Assembly (NCBI GenBank): GCA_900753325.1
Contig: CAADYO010000003.1
Span: 1-10,347 of the forward strand
Origin: Bacilli bacterium
Lineage (GTDB): Bacteria; Bacillota_I; Bacilli_A; RF39; UBA660
DNA: 10,347 bases
Direction of reading: 5' to 3'
Made by a program: the position numbers and the translations under genes. The notes beneath the pieces are model-generated. The model was given only the letters and a program-made list of their open reading frames with translations, had not been told where the DNA came from and ran no database searches. This document shows, one piece after another, positions 1 through 7,784 of this stretch. The number at the start of each line of letters is the position of its first letter. Position 1 is the stretch's first letter.

Positions 1-70
<70 letters not shown>

Positions 71-102
71 GTTTGCTCCTAAAAAATTTTTATTATATTG
101 TC

Positions 103-176
<74 letters not shown>

Positions 177-197
177 ATTAGCTCCTGACAATTATAG

Positions 198-226
198 ATT
201 ATAATTGTTTTTGTTTTTTTTGTCAA
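198..226 (-). promoter_or_regulatory. Consensus sigma-A promoter for the tRNA-Gly pair
   Basis: The minus strand carries TTGACA (plus-strand 221-226), a spacer of exactly 17 bases that is almost all A and C, and TATAAT (plus-strand 198-203). Both hexamers match the vegetative sigma consensus perfectly. Transcription should start near base 190, about 15 bases before the first tRNA. Such a strong promoter fits a stable-RNA gene. Confidence 0.9.
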
Positions 227-334
227 TATCTTTTTTCACTTTTTTAGAAAAAATTATATATGATTGGATTTTCTCTAGAAATTTCAATAGATTTTGAATA
301 TAAAAAACAAATTTAATAAAATTAAAACAATTTA

Positions 335-363
335 TTGAAAAAAGTTTAAAAAATAAGTATATT
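335..363 (+). promoter_or_regulatory. Putative promoter for the dCMP deaminase gene
   Basis: TTGAAA (335-340), a 17-base spacer and TATATT (358-363) resemble a vegetative promoter and lie about 30 bases before the start codon. The surrounding intergenic DNA (241-393) is extremely AT-rich, so chance matches are easy. I see no other gene, RNA or clear operator between the tRNAs and this site. Confidence 0.5.
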
Positions 364-393
364 AAAATAGAATAAAAAATAGGAGGAAAATTT

Positions 394-897
394 ATGCAAG
401 TAGATTCAAAGGCTAGAAAAGATTATTTAAGTTGGGATGAGTATTTTATGGCAGTAGCAAAATTATCAGCAATGAGGAGTAAAGACCCACATACTCAAGT
501 AGGAGCTTGTATAGTAAGTAATGATAACAGAATTTTATCAATAGGATATAATGGAGCTCCAAATGGATTTAATGATGAAAAATTCCCATGGGGAAGGGAA
601 GGAAATCCATTAGAGACAAAATATTTATATGTTGTACATGCAGAAAGAAATGCTATATTAAATTATAGAGGATCAAGAAAAGACTTAGAAAATTCTAAGA
701 TATATGTGGATTTGTTTCCTTGCAATGAATGCGCAAAAGAGATTATTCAAGCTGGAATAAAAGAAGTAGTTTATTTATCAGATAAATACGCAGATACTGA
801 CGAAACAATAGCGTCCAAGAAATTATTAGACTCATGTAACGTACAATATAGAAAAATTGACTTGAAAGATAGTAAAGAGTTTGTAATAAAGCTGTAA
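394..897 (+). CDS. Deoxycytidylate (dCMP) deaminase family protein
   Basis: The 167-residue protein belongs to the zinc-dependent cytidine/deoxycytidylate deaminase superfamily. The catalytic motifs are plain: HAERNAI with the zinc ligand H82 and the proton-shuttling E84, and PCNEC with zinc ligands C110 and C113. The early segment ending in VGACIV and the stretch ILSIGYNGAPNGF (about 47-59) are typical of dCMP deaminases rather than tRNA or guanine deaminases. The known reaction is dCMP to dUMP plus ammonia, which feeds thymidylate synthase in the cytoplasm. The length is normal for a single-domain enzyme. The start is supported by AGGAGG at 381-386, seven bases before the ATG. It seems to stand alone: its neighbours are tRNAs and a surface protease. 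A ComEB-type label is an equivalent alternative, since ComEB is the same family and no competence genes are nearby. Confidence 0.9.
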   Translation: MQVDSKARKDYLSWDEYFMAVAKLSAMRSKDPHTQVGACIVSNDNRILSIGYNGAPNGFNDEKFPWGREGNPLETKYLYVVHAERNAILNYRGSRKDLENSKIYVDLFPCNECAKEIIQAGIKEVVYLSDKYADTDETIASKKLLDSCNVQYRKIDLKDSKEFVIKL

Positions 898-973
898 TTA
901 AAAAGAAAAAAACATGTTATATAAAACAAGAGGCTTATATGTTATTATATAAATATAAGGGGAGAATGCGGTT

Positions 974-3061
974 ATGAAAAAAATAATAAAACTTATACCA
1001 ATACTAATTATTATTACAATAGTTTTCGAATTAAGTAATATATCTTTCGCAACAACAGATGAAAAGAAATCTACTATTTCGATAAATTTATCAGAAGATT
1101 TTAAAAACTGGAACAAGCTTTCAGAAGAAGAAAAAGATAATGTAATTATGCCAATGGCTACTTCAACAAATATTGATGAAGAAGATAGAAGTAATGCTAA
1201 TTCATTTTTATTTGGGGTACAGAACTTTTTTGCAAAAGCTTCAATTCCAACCAAATATAGTTTAACAGAAGATATTAATGTTCCTGTAAAGCATCAAGGA
1301 ACTACAGGAGAGTGTTGGGCTTTTTCTATGACAAGTGTGCTAGAGTCATATTTAGCATTATCTGAACAAAAAGCAGTTATACCAAGATATTCTGCAAGAC
1401 ATATGGATTATGCTACTTCAGAGACTTTTTTGGATGGAAAGAATCCAATAGGATATAGTAGAGAAGTTGGAACTGGTGGTAATTCAACAATGGCATTAGG
1501 ATATCTTACAAATGGAACAGGAGCAGTTCTGGAAGAAGATATGCCTTTTGAAGATAATGAAGATAAAATAAATTTGTCAGAAATTCAAGATAAAGAAGCT
1601 GTTTTAAGAGTAACAGACGCGAAAGTATTTCCAAATATAAATAAATATATAGACGATGAAGGAAATGTAACATATAGAGATGATTCTTATAAAGAATATA
1701 CAGATGAAGAAGTTACATTAATAAGAAATGATATAAAACAATATATTATGAAATATGGTGCTTTAGCTGCAACAACAGTTGGAAATAATAAAAATTATTA
1801 TAGCAATCCAGAAGATCCAATGCATTCAGCAGCATATTTCTGTGATAATAATTTTTATAACATAGACCATGCAATTACAATAGTAGGGTGGGATGATAAT
1901 TATTCTGTAGATAATTTTAATCCAGAAAATAAGCCAAAGAATCCAGGAGCATATATTTGTTTAAACTCATATGGAACAGAAAGTTTTGCTGATGGATATA
2001 CATATGTATCATACGATGATGTTAATATAGAAAAAAATTTGACTGGTGTAATGGGAACAGAAGATATTTCAGATGACCAAAACATTTATCAAAATGATTT
2101 TTATGGTGCAACAATATATTTAACAGTCAATCCACAAGGGGCAATTGGTATGGCTAATGTATTCACTAAAGAAGGTAATGAGGATGAATATATAGATCAA
2201 GTACAAGTTGCTACAAGCGGAAATGTTACAGCAGAAGTATATGTTAATCCAGCAGATTCTAGTTTAGATTCAGCTAAGCTACAGAAAGTTGAAGTAGATT
2301 CATCAACATTAGATGCGACCTATAACACTTTAAAGCTAAAAAATCCAGTAAAGATAACTGGAGAAAAATTTGCAGTTGTGGTAAAATTAACTGCTACAGA
2401 ACAATTTAATATCGGTATTGAATGCAATTATGCGGATAGTAAATTAACTACAGCGCCAACAATGTTTGATAATGTAAGTGCAAACCCAGGAGAGAGTTAT
2501 ATATCTTTAGATAGTTTACAATCTTGGGATGACTTTACTACATTACAATTAGATGATACCACTTTTAAACAATCTAACTTATGTGTTAAGGCGATAACAA
2601 CAAAGGAAGCTTCAAGCAAGCCAGAACAACCAAATACAAATAATAATAATGACAATACAAACACGAATAATAACAATCAGAATGCAAACACAAATACTGG
2701 TAATGAAAACCAAAATTCTAATGTAAATAATAACAATCAGAATACAAATACAGATGCTGGTAACAATAATCAAAATACTAATACAAACACAGGTAATAAC
2801 AACCAAAATACTAACACAAATACGAATAATCCAAATACCAATAGTAATTCAAATTCTGGAACAGGTACAACTAATAGTAATAATAATTCAAATAATAATT
2901 CTGCGTATTACTATAATGGGACAGTGAATAAGACATTAGCAGATGAACTTTTGCCTAAGACAGGAACAGATATGGCGAGATGGGTATTACCAGTAGTTAT
3001 AGGTATATTTATTATTTCATATTTTAATTATAGAAGATATAGAGATATAAAAATTAAATAA
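974..3061 (+). CDS. Sortase-anchored papain-family (C1) surface protease with lectin-like domain
   Basis: The 695-residue protein is predicted to be secreted and attached to the cell wall. A signal peptide (1-26, ending ISFA) is followed by a short pro-region. The C1 peptidase domain (about 95-350) has the oxyanion Q108, the nucleophile C114 in GECWAF, H299 in DHAITIVGW and N331 in LNSYG, so the catalytic set is complete. Residues about 370-540 are beta-rich and fit the lectin-like domain that often follows C1 domains in bacterial and archaeal surface proteases. An Asn/Thr/Gln linker (about 551-645) precedes the sorting signal LPKTG (660-664), a hydrophobic helix (about 670-685) and a basic tail. 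The linker would span the wall and expose the protease. The ribosome site is GGGGAG at 959-964. No sortase gene is in the window. The substrate is unknown; host or neighbour proteins are only a guess. Confidence 0.88.
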   Translation: MKKIIKLIPILIIITIVFELSNISFATTDEKKSTISINLSEDFKNWNKLSEEEKDNVIMPMATSTNIDEEDRSNANSFLFGVQNFFAKASIPTKYSLTEDINVPVKHQGTTGECWAFSMTSVLESYLALSEQKAVIPRYSARHMDYATSETFLDGKNPIGYSREVGTGGNSTMALGYLTNGTGAVLEEDMPFEDNEDKINLSEIQDKEAVLRVTDAKVFPNINKYIDDEGNVTYRDDSYKEYTDEEVTLIRNDIKQYIMKYGALAATTVGNNKNYYSNPEDPMHSAAYFCDNNFYNIDHAITIVGWDDNYSVDNFNPENKPKNPGAYICLNSYGTESFADGYTYVSYDDVNIEKNLTGVMGTEDISDDQNIYQNDFYGATIYLTVNPQGAIGMANVFTKEGNEDEYIDQVQVATSGNVTAEVYVNPADSSLDSAKLQKVEVDSSTLDATYNTLKLKNPVKITGEKFAVVVKLTATEQFNIGIECNYADSKLTTAPTMFDNVSANPGESYISLDSLQSWDDFTTLQLDDTTFKQSNLCVKAITTKEASSKPEQPNTNNNNDNTNTNNNNQNANTNTGNENQNSNVNNNNQNTNTDAGNNNQNTNTNTGNNNQNTNTNTNNPNTNSNSNSGTGTTNSNNNSNNNSAYYYNGTVNKTLADELLPKTGTDMARWVLPVVIGIFIISYFNYRRYRDIKIK
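2626..2905 (+). repeat. Asn/Thr-coding tandem repeat (about 33 bp period) in the protease linker
   Basis: The DNA for residues about 551-645 is a degenerate tandem repeat. The clearest unit encodes GNNNQNTNTNT (11 residues, 33 bases), and the glutamines at 569, 580, 589, 600 and 611 show spacings of 11, 9, 11 and 11. Codons switch between AAT and AAC, so the DNA repeats are less exact than the protein repeats. The segment is low-complexity and likely to vary in copy number between strains. It acts as a hydrophilic spacer between the lectin-like domain and the wall anchor. Confidence 0.85.
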
Positions 3062-3071
3062 AGAAAAAAGG

Positions 3072-3101
3072 GGGCAATAAGTTAATTCTATCTTATTGCC
3101 C
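3072..3101. terminator. Hairpin between the protease and transketolase genes
   Basis: GGGCAATAAG (3072-3081) and CTTATTGCCC (3092-3101) form a perfect 10-bp stem with a 10-base loop, ten bases after the protease stop codon. On the plus strand the following sequence (ATTTGTAAAT) is only weakly U-rich. On the minus strand the stem is followed by CC and a run of six Ts, a much better terminator tail. It may work in both directions. No minus-strand gene is visible that would need it. Confidence 0.65.
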
Positions 3102-3124
3102 ATTTGTAAATAAAGCCATAAAAT
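3096..3124 (+). promoter_or_regulatory. Putative promoter for the split transketolase genes
   Basis: TTGCCC (3096-3101), a 17-base spacer and TAAAAT (3119-3124) lie just upstream of the transketolase start. Transcription would begin near 3131. The -35 element is formed by the descending arm of the 3072-3101 hairpin, so terminator and promoter share bases. The -35 matches the consensus at only four of six positions, so this is a moderate call. Confidence 0.5.
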
Positions 3125-3146
3125 TTTGTGAGTGTGAGGAGATAGT

Positions 3147-3968
3147 ATGGAAAATAATTTAGAAGAAATAGCAAATAAAATAAGGATTAATACTGTAAAA
3201 GAAGTATATTATGCTCAATCTGGGCATCCAGGAGGTTCTTTATCTATAGCAGATATATTGGCAGTACTTTATTTTAAAGAAATGAAAATAGATCCTAAAA
3301 ATCCAAAAGATGAAAATAGAGATAGATTTGTATTGTCTAAAGGTCATTGCTCTCCAGCGCTATATGCCACTTTAGCTTTAAAAGGTTTTTTTAGTATGGA
3401 TGAATTAAAGAACTTTAGAAATATAAATTCAATTCTTCAAGGACATCCAGATATGAAGAAAATACCAGGAGTGGATATGTCTACAGGTTCATTAGGTCAA
3501 GGGTTATCAGCAGCTAATGGAATGGCGATAGCAGGAAAATTAGATAATAAGGATTATAGGGTTTATGCAATATTAGGTGATGGAGAAATAGAGGAAGGAC
3601 AAGTATGGGAAGCAGCAATGGCTTCAGCAAGATATAAATTAGATAATTTATGCATATTTGTAGATAATAATAATCTACAAATTGATGGAACTATAGACAA
3701 AATAATAAATCCATATCCTATAGATAAAAAATTAGAAAGTTTTGGATTTTATGTAATAAATATAAATGGTAATGACACTAAAGAAATAGAAGAAGCTTTA
3801 AATAAAGCAAAACAAATAAAAGGAATGCCTACAGCGATTATTGCAAAAACAATAAAAGGTAAGGGAGTTTCTTTTATGGAAGATAATGTTGGTTGGCACG
3901 GAAAAGCACCAAACGAAGAAGAATATAAGTTGGCATTAACAGAGTTAGGAGGCGAAGCTGATGAATAA
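3147..3968 (+). CDS. Transketolase, N-terminal subunit
   Basis: The 273-residue protein is the thiamine-diphosphate (pyrophosphate-binding) half of transketolase. Visible family motifs are GHPGG (H27), SKGH (H67), GHPD (H100), the STGSLGQGLSAANGMA stretch and the classic cofactor motif GDG (144-146) ending at DNNN (173-176). With the downstream subunit it would move two-carbon ketol units between sugar phosphates in the non-oxidative pentose phosphate pathway. Split transketolases of this size are common in Clostridia and Archaea, whereas the single-chain enzyme has about 620-670 residues. The ribosome site GAGGAG (3136-3141) supports the start. The gene overlaps the next one by 8 bases (ATGAATAA), so the two subunits are probably translated in a coupled way and assemble together. 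Confidence 0.93.
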   Translation: MENNLEEIANKIRINTVKEVYYAQSGHPGGSLSIADILAVLYFKEMKIDPKNPKDENRDRFVLSKGHCSPALYATLALKGFFSMDELKNFRNINSILQGHPDMKKIPGVDMSTGSLGQGLSAANGMAIAGKLDNKDYRVYAILGDGEIEEGQVWEAAMASARYKLDNLCIFVDNNNLQIDGTIDKIINPYPIDKKLESFGFYVININGNDTKEIEEALNKAKQIKGMPTAIIAKTIKGKGVSFMEDNVGWHGKAPNEEEYKLALTELGGEADE

Positions 3969-4893
3969 GGAGGAAAAAAAGGCGACAAGACAAAGTTATG
4001 GAGAAGAATTAGCAAATTTAGGAGAGAAAAATAATAAAGTAGTTGTATTAGACGCTGATTTATCAGCTGCAACCAAAACGAGTATTTTTGCTAAAAAATT
4101 TCCAGACAGGTTTTTCGATATGGGAATAGCAGAGCAAAATATGATAGGAACTGCAGCTGGACTTGCTACATGTGGTAAGATTCCATTTGCAAGCACATTT
4201 GCTATGTTTGCTGCTGGAAGAGCATATGACCAAATAAGAAACAGTATTTGTTATCCAAAATTAAATGTTAAGATTTGTGCCACTCATGCGGGAATAACAG
4301 TAGGAGAAGATGGAGCTACACATCAAATGATAGAAGATATATCTCTAATGAGAACGATTCCAAACATGACTGTTATATGTACATCAGATGATACACAAAC
4401 AAGATGGGCAGTAAATGAAATTGCTAAATTTGAAGGACCTGTATATTTAAGACTATGTAGATTAGCAACACCAAAAATATACGAAGATGAAAAATTTGAA
4501 ATAGGTAAAGGAGTCCAAATAGGAGACGGAACAGATGCTACAATAATAGCTACAGGAGTTGTAGTATCAGAAGCTATAGAAGCAATGGAAGAATTAAAAA
4601 ATATGGGGATAAATGTACGAGTTATAGATATGCATACAATAAAGCCAATAGACAAGGATATCATTATAAAAGCGGCAAAAGAAACAAAGAAACTTATAAC
4701 TGTAGAAGACCATAATATAATAGGTGGATTAGGCTCTGCTGTATGCGAAGTATTAGCAGAAAATTATCCTACAAAAGTATATAGAATGGGTATAAAAGAT
4801 GAGTTTGGAAAGTCTGGTAAAGCAGATGATTTATTAAAATATTTCCAAATTGATAAAAGTGCTATTATAAATGCTGTTACAGAAAATAATTGA
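3961..4893 (+). CDS. Transketolase, C-terminal subunit
   Basis: The 310-residue protein contains the pyrimidine-binding domain (about 8-165) and the C-terminal transketolase domain (about 185-305). GIAEQNM holds the glutamate (E58) that activates thiamine diphosphate. H109 and H121, in the stretch ATHAGITVGEDGATHQ, are typical of transketolase and 1-deoxyxylulose-5-phosphate synthase relatives. The catalytic site forms only at the interface with the N-terminal subunit encoded just upstream. The start codon lies inside the end of the upstream gene, with AGGAGG (3947-3952) eight bases before it. No other pentose phosphate gene is visible nearby. A role in a related two-carbon transfer pathway cannot be excluded, but the paired subunits make transketolase the best call. 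Confidence 0.93.
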   Translation: MNKEEKKATRQSYGEELANLGEKNNKVVVLDADLSAATKTSIFAKKFPDRFFDMGIAEQNMIGTAAGLATCGKIPFASTFAMFAAGRAYDQIRNSICYPKLNVKICATHAGITVGEDGATHQMIEDISLMRTIPNMTVICTSDDTQTRWAVNEIAKFEGPVYLRLCRLATPKIYEDEKFEIGKGVQIGDGTDATIIATGVVVSEAIEAMEELKNMGINVRVIDMHTIKPIDKDIIIKAAKETKKLITVEDHNIIGGLGSAVCEVLAENYPTKVYRMGIKDEFGKSGKADDLLKYFQIDKSAIINAVTENN

Positions 4894-4914
4894 TGTAAAT
4901 TTTTATGTACCCTA

Positions 4915-4943
4915 TTGCAATAAATCTTATTTATTGTTATTAT
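4915..4943 (+). promoter_or_regulatory. Putative promoter of the ftsEX-M23 operon
   Basis: TTGCAA (4915-4920), a 17-base spacer and TATTAT (4938-4943) lie 48 bases before the ftsE start, with an expected transcript start near 4950. A small AT-only hairpin (CAATAAAT/ATTTATTG, 4918-4936) sits between the hexamers. It is too weak to call a terminator with confidence. I see no recognisable two-component or other regulator box. Confidence 0.5.
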
Positions 4944-4990
4944 ATCTTGTAGATATAAATAAAAATATATCGAATTAAGGAGCAATTAAG

Positions 4991-5671
4991 ATGATAGAAT
5001 TTAGAAATGTTTGCAAAAAATACGAAACAGGAACAGAAGCTGTAAAAAATGCCAATTTTGTTATAGAAAAAGGTGAATTTGCATTCCTTGTTGGTGCTTC
5101 AGGCTCAGGAAAATCAACATTAATAAAATTAATATTAAAAGAAGAAGAACCTACATCAGGAAATATTATAATAAATGGAAAAGATACTACATTTTTAAAA
5201 CCAAACAGGATTCCATACTTAAGAAGAAGTATGGGAGTTGTATTTCAAGACTTCAGATTATTACCAGACAAAACTGTTTATGAAAATGTAGCTTTTGCTA
5301 TGTATATTGTAAAAGCTACACCAAGACACATTAGAAGACAGGTACCAATGGTATTATCATTGGTTGGATTAAGTGCAAAAGCTAAAATGTATCCAAACGA
5401 ATTATCAGGAGGAGAGCAACAAAGAGTAGCACTTGCTAGAGCTTTAGTTAACAATCCTTCAATGTTAATTGCTGACGAGCCTACAGGAAACTTAGATCCA
5501 GACACAGCTTGGGATATTATGACTCTTTTAAATGATATTAATTTAAGAGGAACAACAGTAGTTGTTGCAACTCATGCAAAGGATATTGTAGACCAAATGA
5601 ATAAGAGAGTTATTCATATTCGTAAAGGCTCTATAGTAAAAGATGATGAAAAAGGTGGGTATGAATTGTGA
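4991..5671 (+). CDS. ftsE: Cell division ABC transporter ATP-binding protein FtsE
   Basis: The 226-residue ATPase has the complete ABC signature set: Walker A GASGSGKST (35-43), Q-loop Q86 in VVFQDFRLL, signature LSGGE (138-142), Walker B ending ADEPTGNLD (D162, E163) and the H-loop H195 in ATHAKD. The VVFQDFRLLPDKTVYENVAF stretch and the following ftsX gene distinguish FtsE from general export ATPases. FtsE binds ATP on the cytoplasmic side and drives conformational changes in FtsX that are passed outward to wall hydrolases; it is not thought to move a substrate. The start has AAGGAG at 4977-4982. The stop codon overlaps the GTG start of ftsX by 4 bases, which suggests translational coupling. 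Confidence 0.95.
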   Translation: MIEFRNVCKKYETGTEAVKNANFVIEKGEFAFLVGASGSGKSTLIKLILKEEEPTSGNIIINGKDTTFLKPNRIPYLRRSMGVVFQDFRLLPDKTVYENVAFAMYIVKATPRHIRRQVPMVLSLVGLSAKAKMYPNELSGGEQQRVALARALVNNPSMLIADEPTGNLDPDTAWDIMTLLNDINLRGTTVVVATHAKDIVDQMNKRVIHIRKGSIVKDDEKGGYEL

Positions 5672-6588
5672 GATATAATGTTATAACTTATCTATTAGGA
5701 GAAGGAATAAGGAATGTTTTTAAAAATAAAAAATCAACAAGTGCTTCAATAATTATAATGAGTCTTACAATGTTAATATTTGGAGTATTTTTCGTAATAA
5801 CTCAAAATATTAACAGTATAATGAAACAAATAGAAAGTGAACAAGGAATAGAAGTATTCCTTTATGATATTTCAGAAGATCAAACAAAAGCGCTAGAAGA
5901 TTATATAAGAAATATTGACGGTATAAATACAGTAGAATATAAGTCAAAAGAAGATGCATTAAATCAATTAAAAAGTCAGTTTAAAGATAGGGAAGATTTA
6001 TTATCTGGATATGATGAGAATAATATATTTCCAGCATCTTATGTTGTAACATTAACAGACTTAACTAAAAATAATGAAGTAAAACAAAAGATAGATGAGT
6101 ATGATAAAGATAAGCCTGACACCGAAAAGGTAATAAAGAAAATAACAAGTAGTGATGAAACAATAACTACATTAATTAATCTAGCAAATGGAATTAGGAT
6201 AATAACAGGAGTAATACTTGTAATTTTAATTATTATTTCAATATTTATAATATCAAATACAATAAAGCTTACAGTACATGCAAGAAGAAAAGAAATATCT
6301 ATAATGAAATATGTAGGTGCAACTAATAGCTTCATAAGATGGCCTTTTATTGTAGAAGGTATAATAATCGGAATAATATCAGGAGCAATATCAATAATTA
6401 TTCTAGGAATAAATTATAATTTAATTGCAAATAAAATATTAGAATCACAAGTTGTATCTGCAATGAGTATCAATTTATTAACTTTCGCAGATATGTTCGG
6501 ATTAATAGTGCTTGTTTATACAATATTAGGTGTTGGAATAGGTATTTTAGGAAGTTGTATTTCTATGCGTAGATATTTAAAAGTATAG
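5668..6588 (+). CDS. ftsX: Cell division membrane protein FtsX
   Basis: The 306-residue protein has the FtsX layout: a short cytoplasmic N-terminus, TM1 (about 24-46), a large extracellular loop (about 47-173), and TM2-TM4 (about 174-197, 225-250, 274-298). The segment after TM2 (HARRKEISIMKYVGATNSFI) is the conserved cytoplasmic loop typical of FtsX. In studied bacteria the extracellular loop binds the coiled coil of a peptidoglycan hydrolase or its activator (EnvC, PcsB, CwlO). Here two coiled-coil M23 proteins follow directly. The start is GTG, overlapping the ftsE stop as GTGA, with AAAGGTGGG (5651-5659) as ribosome site. Its length and membrane layout are normal, with no sign of damage. 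Confidence 0.94.
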   Translation: MRYNVITYLLGEGIRNVFKNKKSTSASIIIMSLTMLIFGVFFVITQNINSIMKQIESEQGIEVFLYDISEDQTKALEDYIRNIDGINTVEYKSKEDALNQLKSQFKDREDLLSGYDENNIFPASYVVTLTDLTKNNEVKQKIDEYDKDKPDTEKVIKKITSSDETITTLINLANGIRIITGVILVILIIISIFIISNTIKLTVHARRKEISIMKYVGATNSFIRWPFIVEGIIIGIISGAISIIILGINYNLIANKILESQVVSAMSINLLTFADMFGLIVLVYTILGVGIGILGSCISMRRYLKV

Positions 6589-6602
6589 AAAAGGAGTTTA
6601 AT

Positions 6603-7760
6603 ATGAAAAGATTTCTAAGAATATTAATAATAGTAACATTGTTAATATCAACTTTAGGGTTTTCAACTTTTGCAGCTGAATTATCAGATTTACAAGAACA
6701 ACAAACACAAGTACAAGCAAATCAAGATATGGCAACATCACAACTTCAAGCAGTACAAGAAGAACTAACAGAGAATTTACAACAAATTCAAGAACTAAAT
6801 ACTAATATTACACAATATGAAACAGAGATAAATGAGTATAATACTCAAATTGTAACCTTACAAGATGATATTACAAAAACCGAAGAGGAGATAAAAAAAG
6901 CAGAAGACAATTATAATAGTCAGAAAAAATTATTAGATGATAGATTAGTAACTATGTACCAAGCTGGCACAACAGAATATTTAGATGTTGTGCTAAGTTC
7001 AAAAACAATAACAGAATTTTTGTCTAATTACTATTTGTTATCGATTTTAGCAGATTCAAATGTAGATTTTTTGGATACGATAGAACAGCAAAAACAAATA
7101 ATAGAAGATGAAAAGAAAAAATTAGAAGAGCAAAAGAAACAAATTGATACAGCAAAAGAAGAAAAAGAAAAAGCATCTATAATATTACAAAACACAAAAG
7201 TTATGAAAGATACTTACACATCTCAATTAACTGACCAAGAAAAGCAAATTCAATCAGAAATAGATGCATACCAAGCACAATTAAATCAATTGGAAGCAGA
7301 AATTCAATCAATAACAGCAGATAGCTTAGTAATTAATCCAAACTATATTGGAGGAGAAATGCTATGGCCAGTGCCTGGTTACACAAAATTAAGTTCTACA
7401 TTTAAGATGAGAGTTCATCCTATAACTGGGGTATATAAATTACATAGTGGAATTGATATACCTGCGCCTACAGGAACTAATTTCCTTGCAGCAAATGATG
7501 GAGTAGTAGTAAAAGCAGGATATAATACTGCTTATGGAAACATGGTTATGATAGACCATGGTGGTGGAGTATCAACATTGTATGCACATGGTGATAAAAT
7601 AATGGTAACATTAGGACAAACCGTAAAAAAAGGAGATGTAGTTTTACAAGTAGGTGAAACAGGATATGCAACAGGACCACATGCACATTTTGAGGTTAGA
7701 ATAAACGGAACTCCTGTAGATCCATTACCATATGTTACAAACCAAAATGGAGTAAACTAA
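6603..7760 (+). CDS. Secreted coiled-coil M23 peptidoglycan endopeptidase, likely FtsEX client 1
   Basis: The 385-residue protein starts with a signal peptide (1-24, ending STFA). A long coiled coil follows (about 26-238), interrupted by a conserved hairpin-like segment with LLDDRLVTMYQAGTTEYLD (110-128) and LSSKTITEF. The M23 (LytM-type) metallopeptidase domain spans about 253-376. Predicted zinc ligands are H281 and D285 in HSGID and H362 in HAH; H329 (YAHG) and H360 are the further catalytic histidines. All are present, unlike E. coli EnvC, whose LytM domain is degenerate. It should cut peptide cross-bridges in the wall, with the coiled coil keeping it inactive until FtsEX releases it. The gene begins 14 bases after ftsX behind AAGGAG (6591-6596), so it is in the same operon. 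There is no linker between coiled coil and peptidase. Confidence 0.92.
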   Translation: MKRFLRILIIVTLLISTLGFSTFAAELSDLQEQQTQVQANQDMATSQLQAVQEELTENLQQIQELNTNITQYETEINEYNTQIVTLQDDITKTEEEIKKAEDNYNSQKKLLDDRLVTMYQAGTTEYLDVVLSSKTITEFLSNYYLLSILADSNVDFLDTIEQQKQIIEDEKKKLEEQKKQIDTAKEEKEKASIILQNTKVMKDTYTSQLTDQEKQIQSEIDAYQAQLNQLEAEIQSITADSLVINPNYIGGEMLWPVPGYTKLSSTFKMRVHPITGVYKLHSGIDIPAPTGTNFLAANDGVVVKAGYNTAYGNMVMIDHGGGVSTLYAHGDKIMVTLGQTVKKGDVVLQVGETGYATGPHAHFEVRINGTPVDPLPYVTNQNGVN

Positions 7761-7784
7761 CTTAAAAATAACGGAGGATAAAAG

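Noticed and set aside
898..973. Promoter or terminator between the deaminase and protease genes
   Set aside because: The AT-rich sequence offers many -10-like words but no -35 at proper spacing, and only a 6-bp AT hairpin without a T tail.
898..1254. Minus-strand open frame of 118 codons opposite the start of the C1 protease gene
   Set aside because: It is antisense to a well-supported signal peptide and pro-region, shows no recognisable domain and reads as low-complexity hydrophobic sequence caused by AT-rich codons.
2612..2806. Minus-strand frame rich in Ile/Val/Cys
   Set aside because: It is the mirror of the Asn/Thr repeat; its repetitive hydrophobic composition follows from reading that repeat backwards.
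2626..2905. CRISPR-like or minisatellite array
   Set aside because: The repeats are degenerate, in frame with the protease, lack distinct spacers and encode a typical wall-spanning linker.
4918..4936. Terminator after the transketolase genes
   Set aside because: The 8-bp stem has one G-C pair in an otherwise all-AT stem, no proper T run, and overlaps a plausible promoter; too weak to call.
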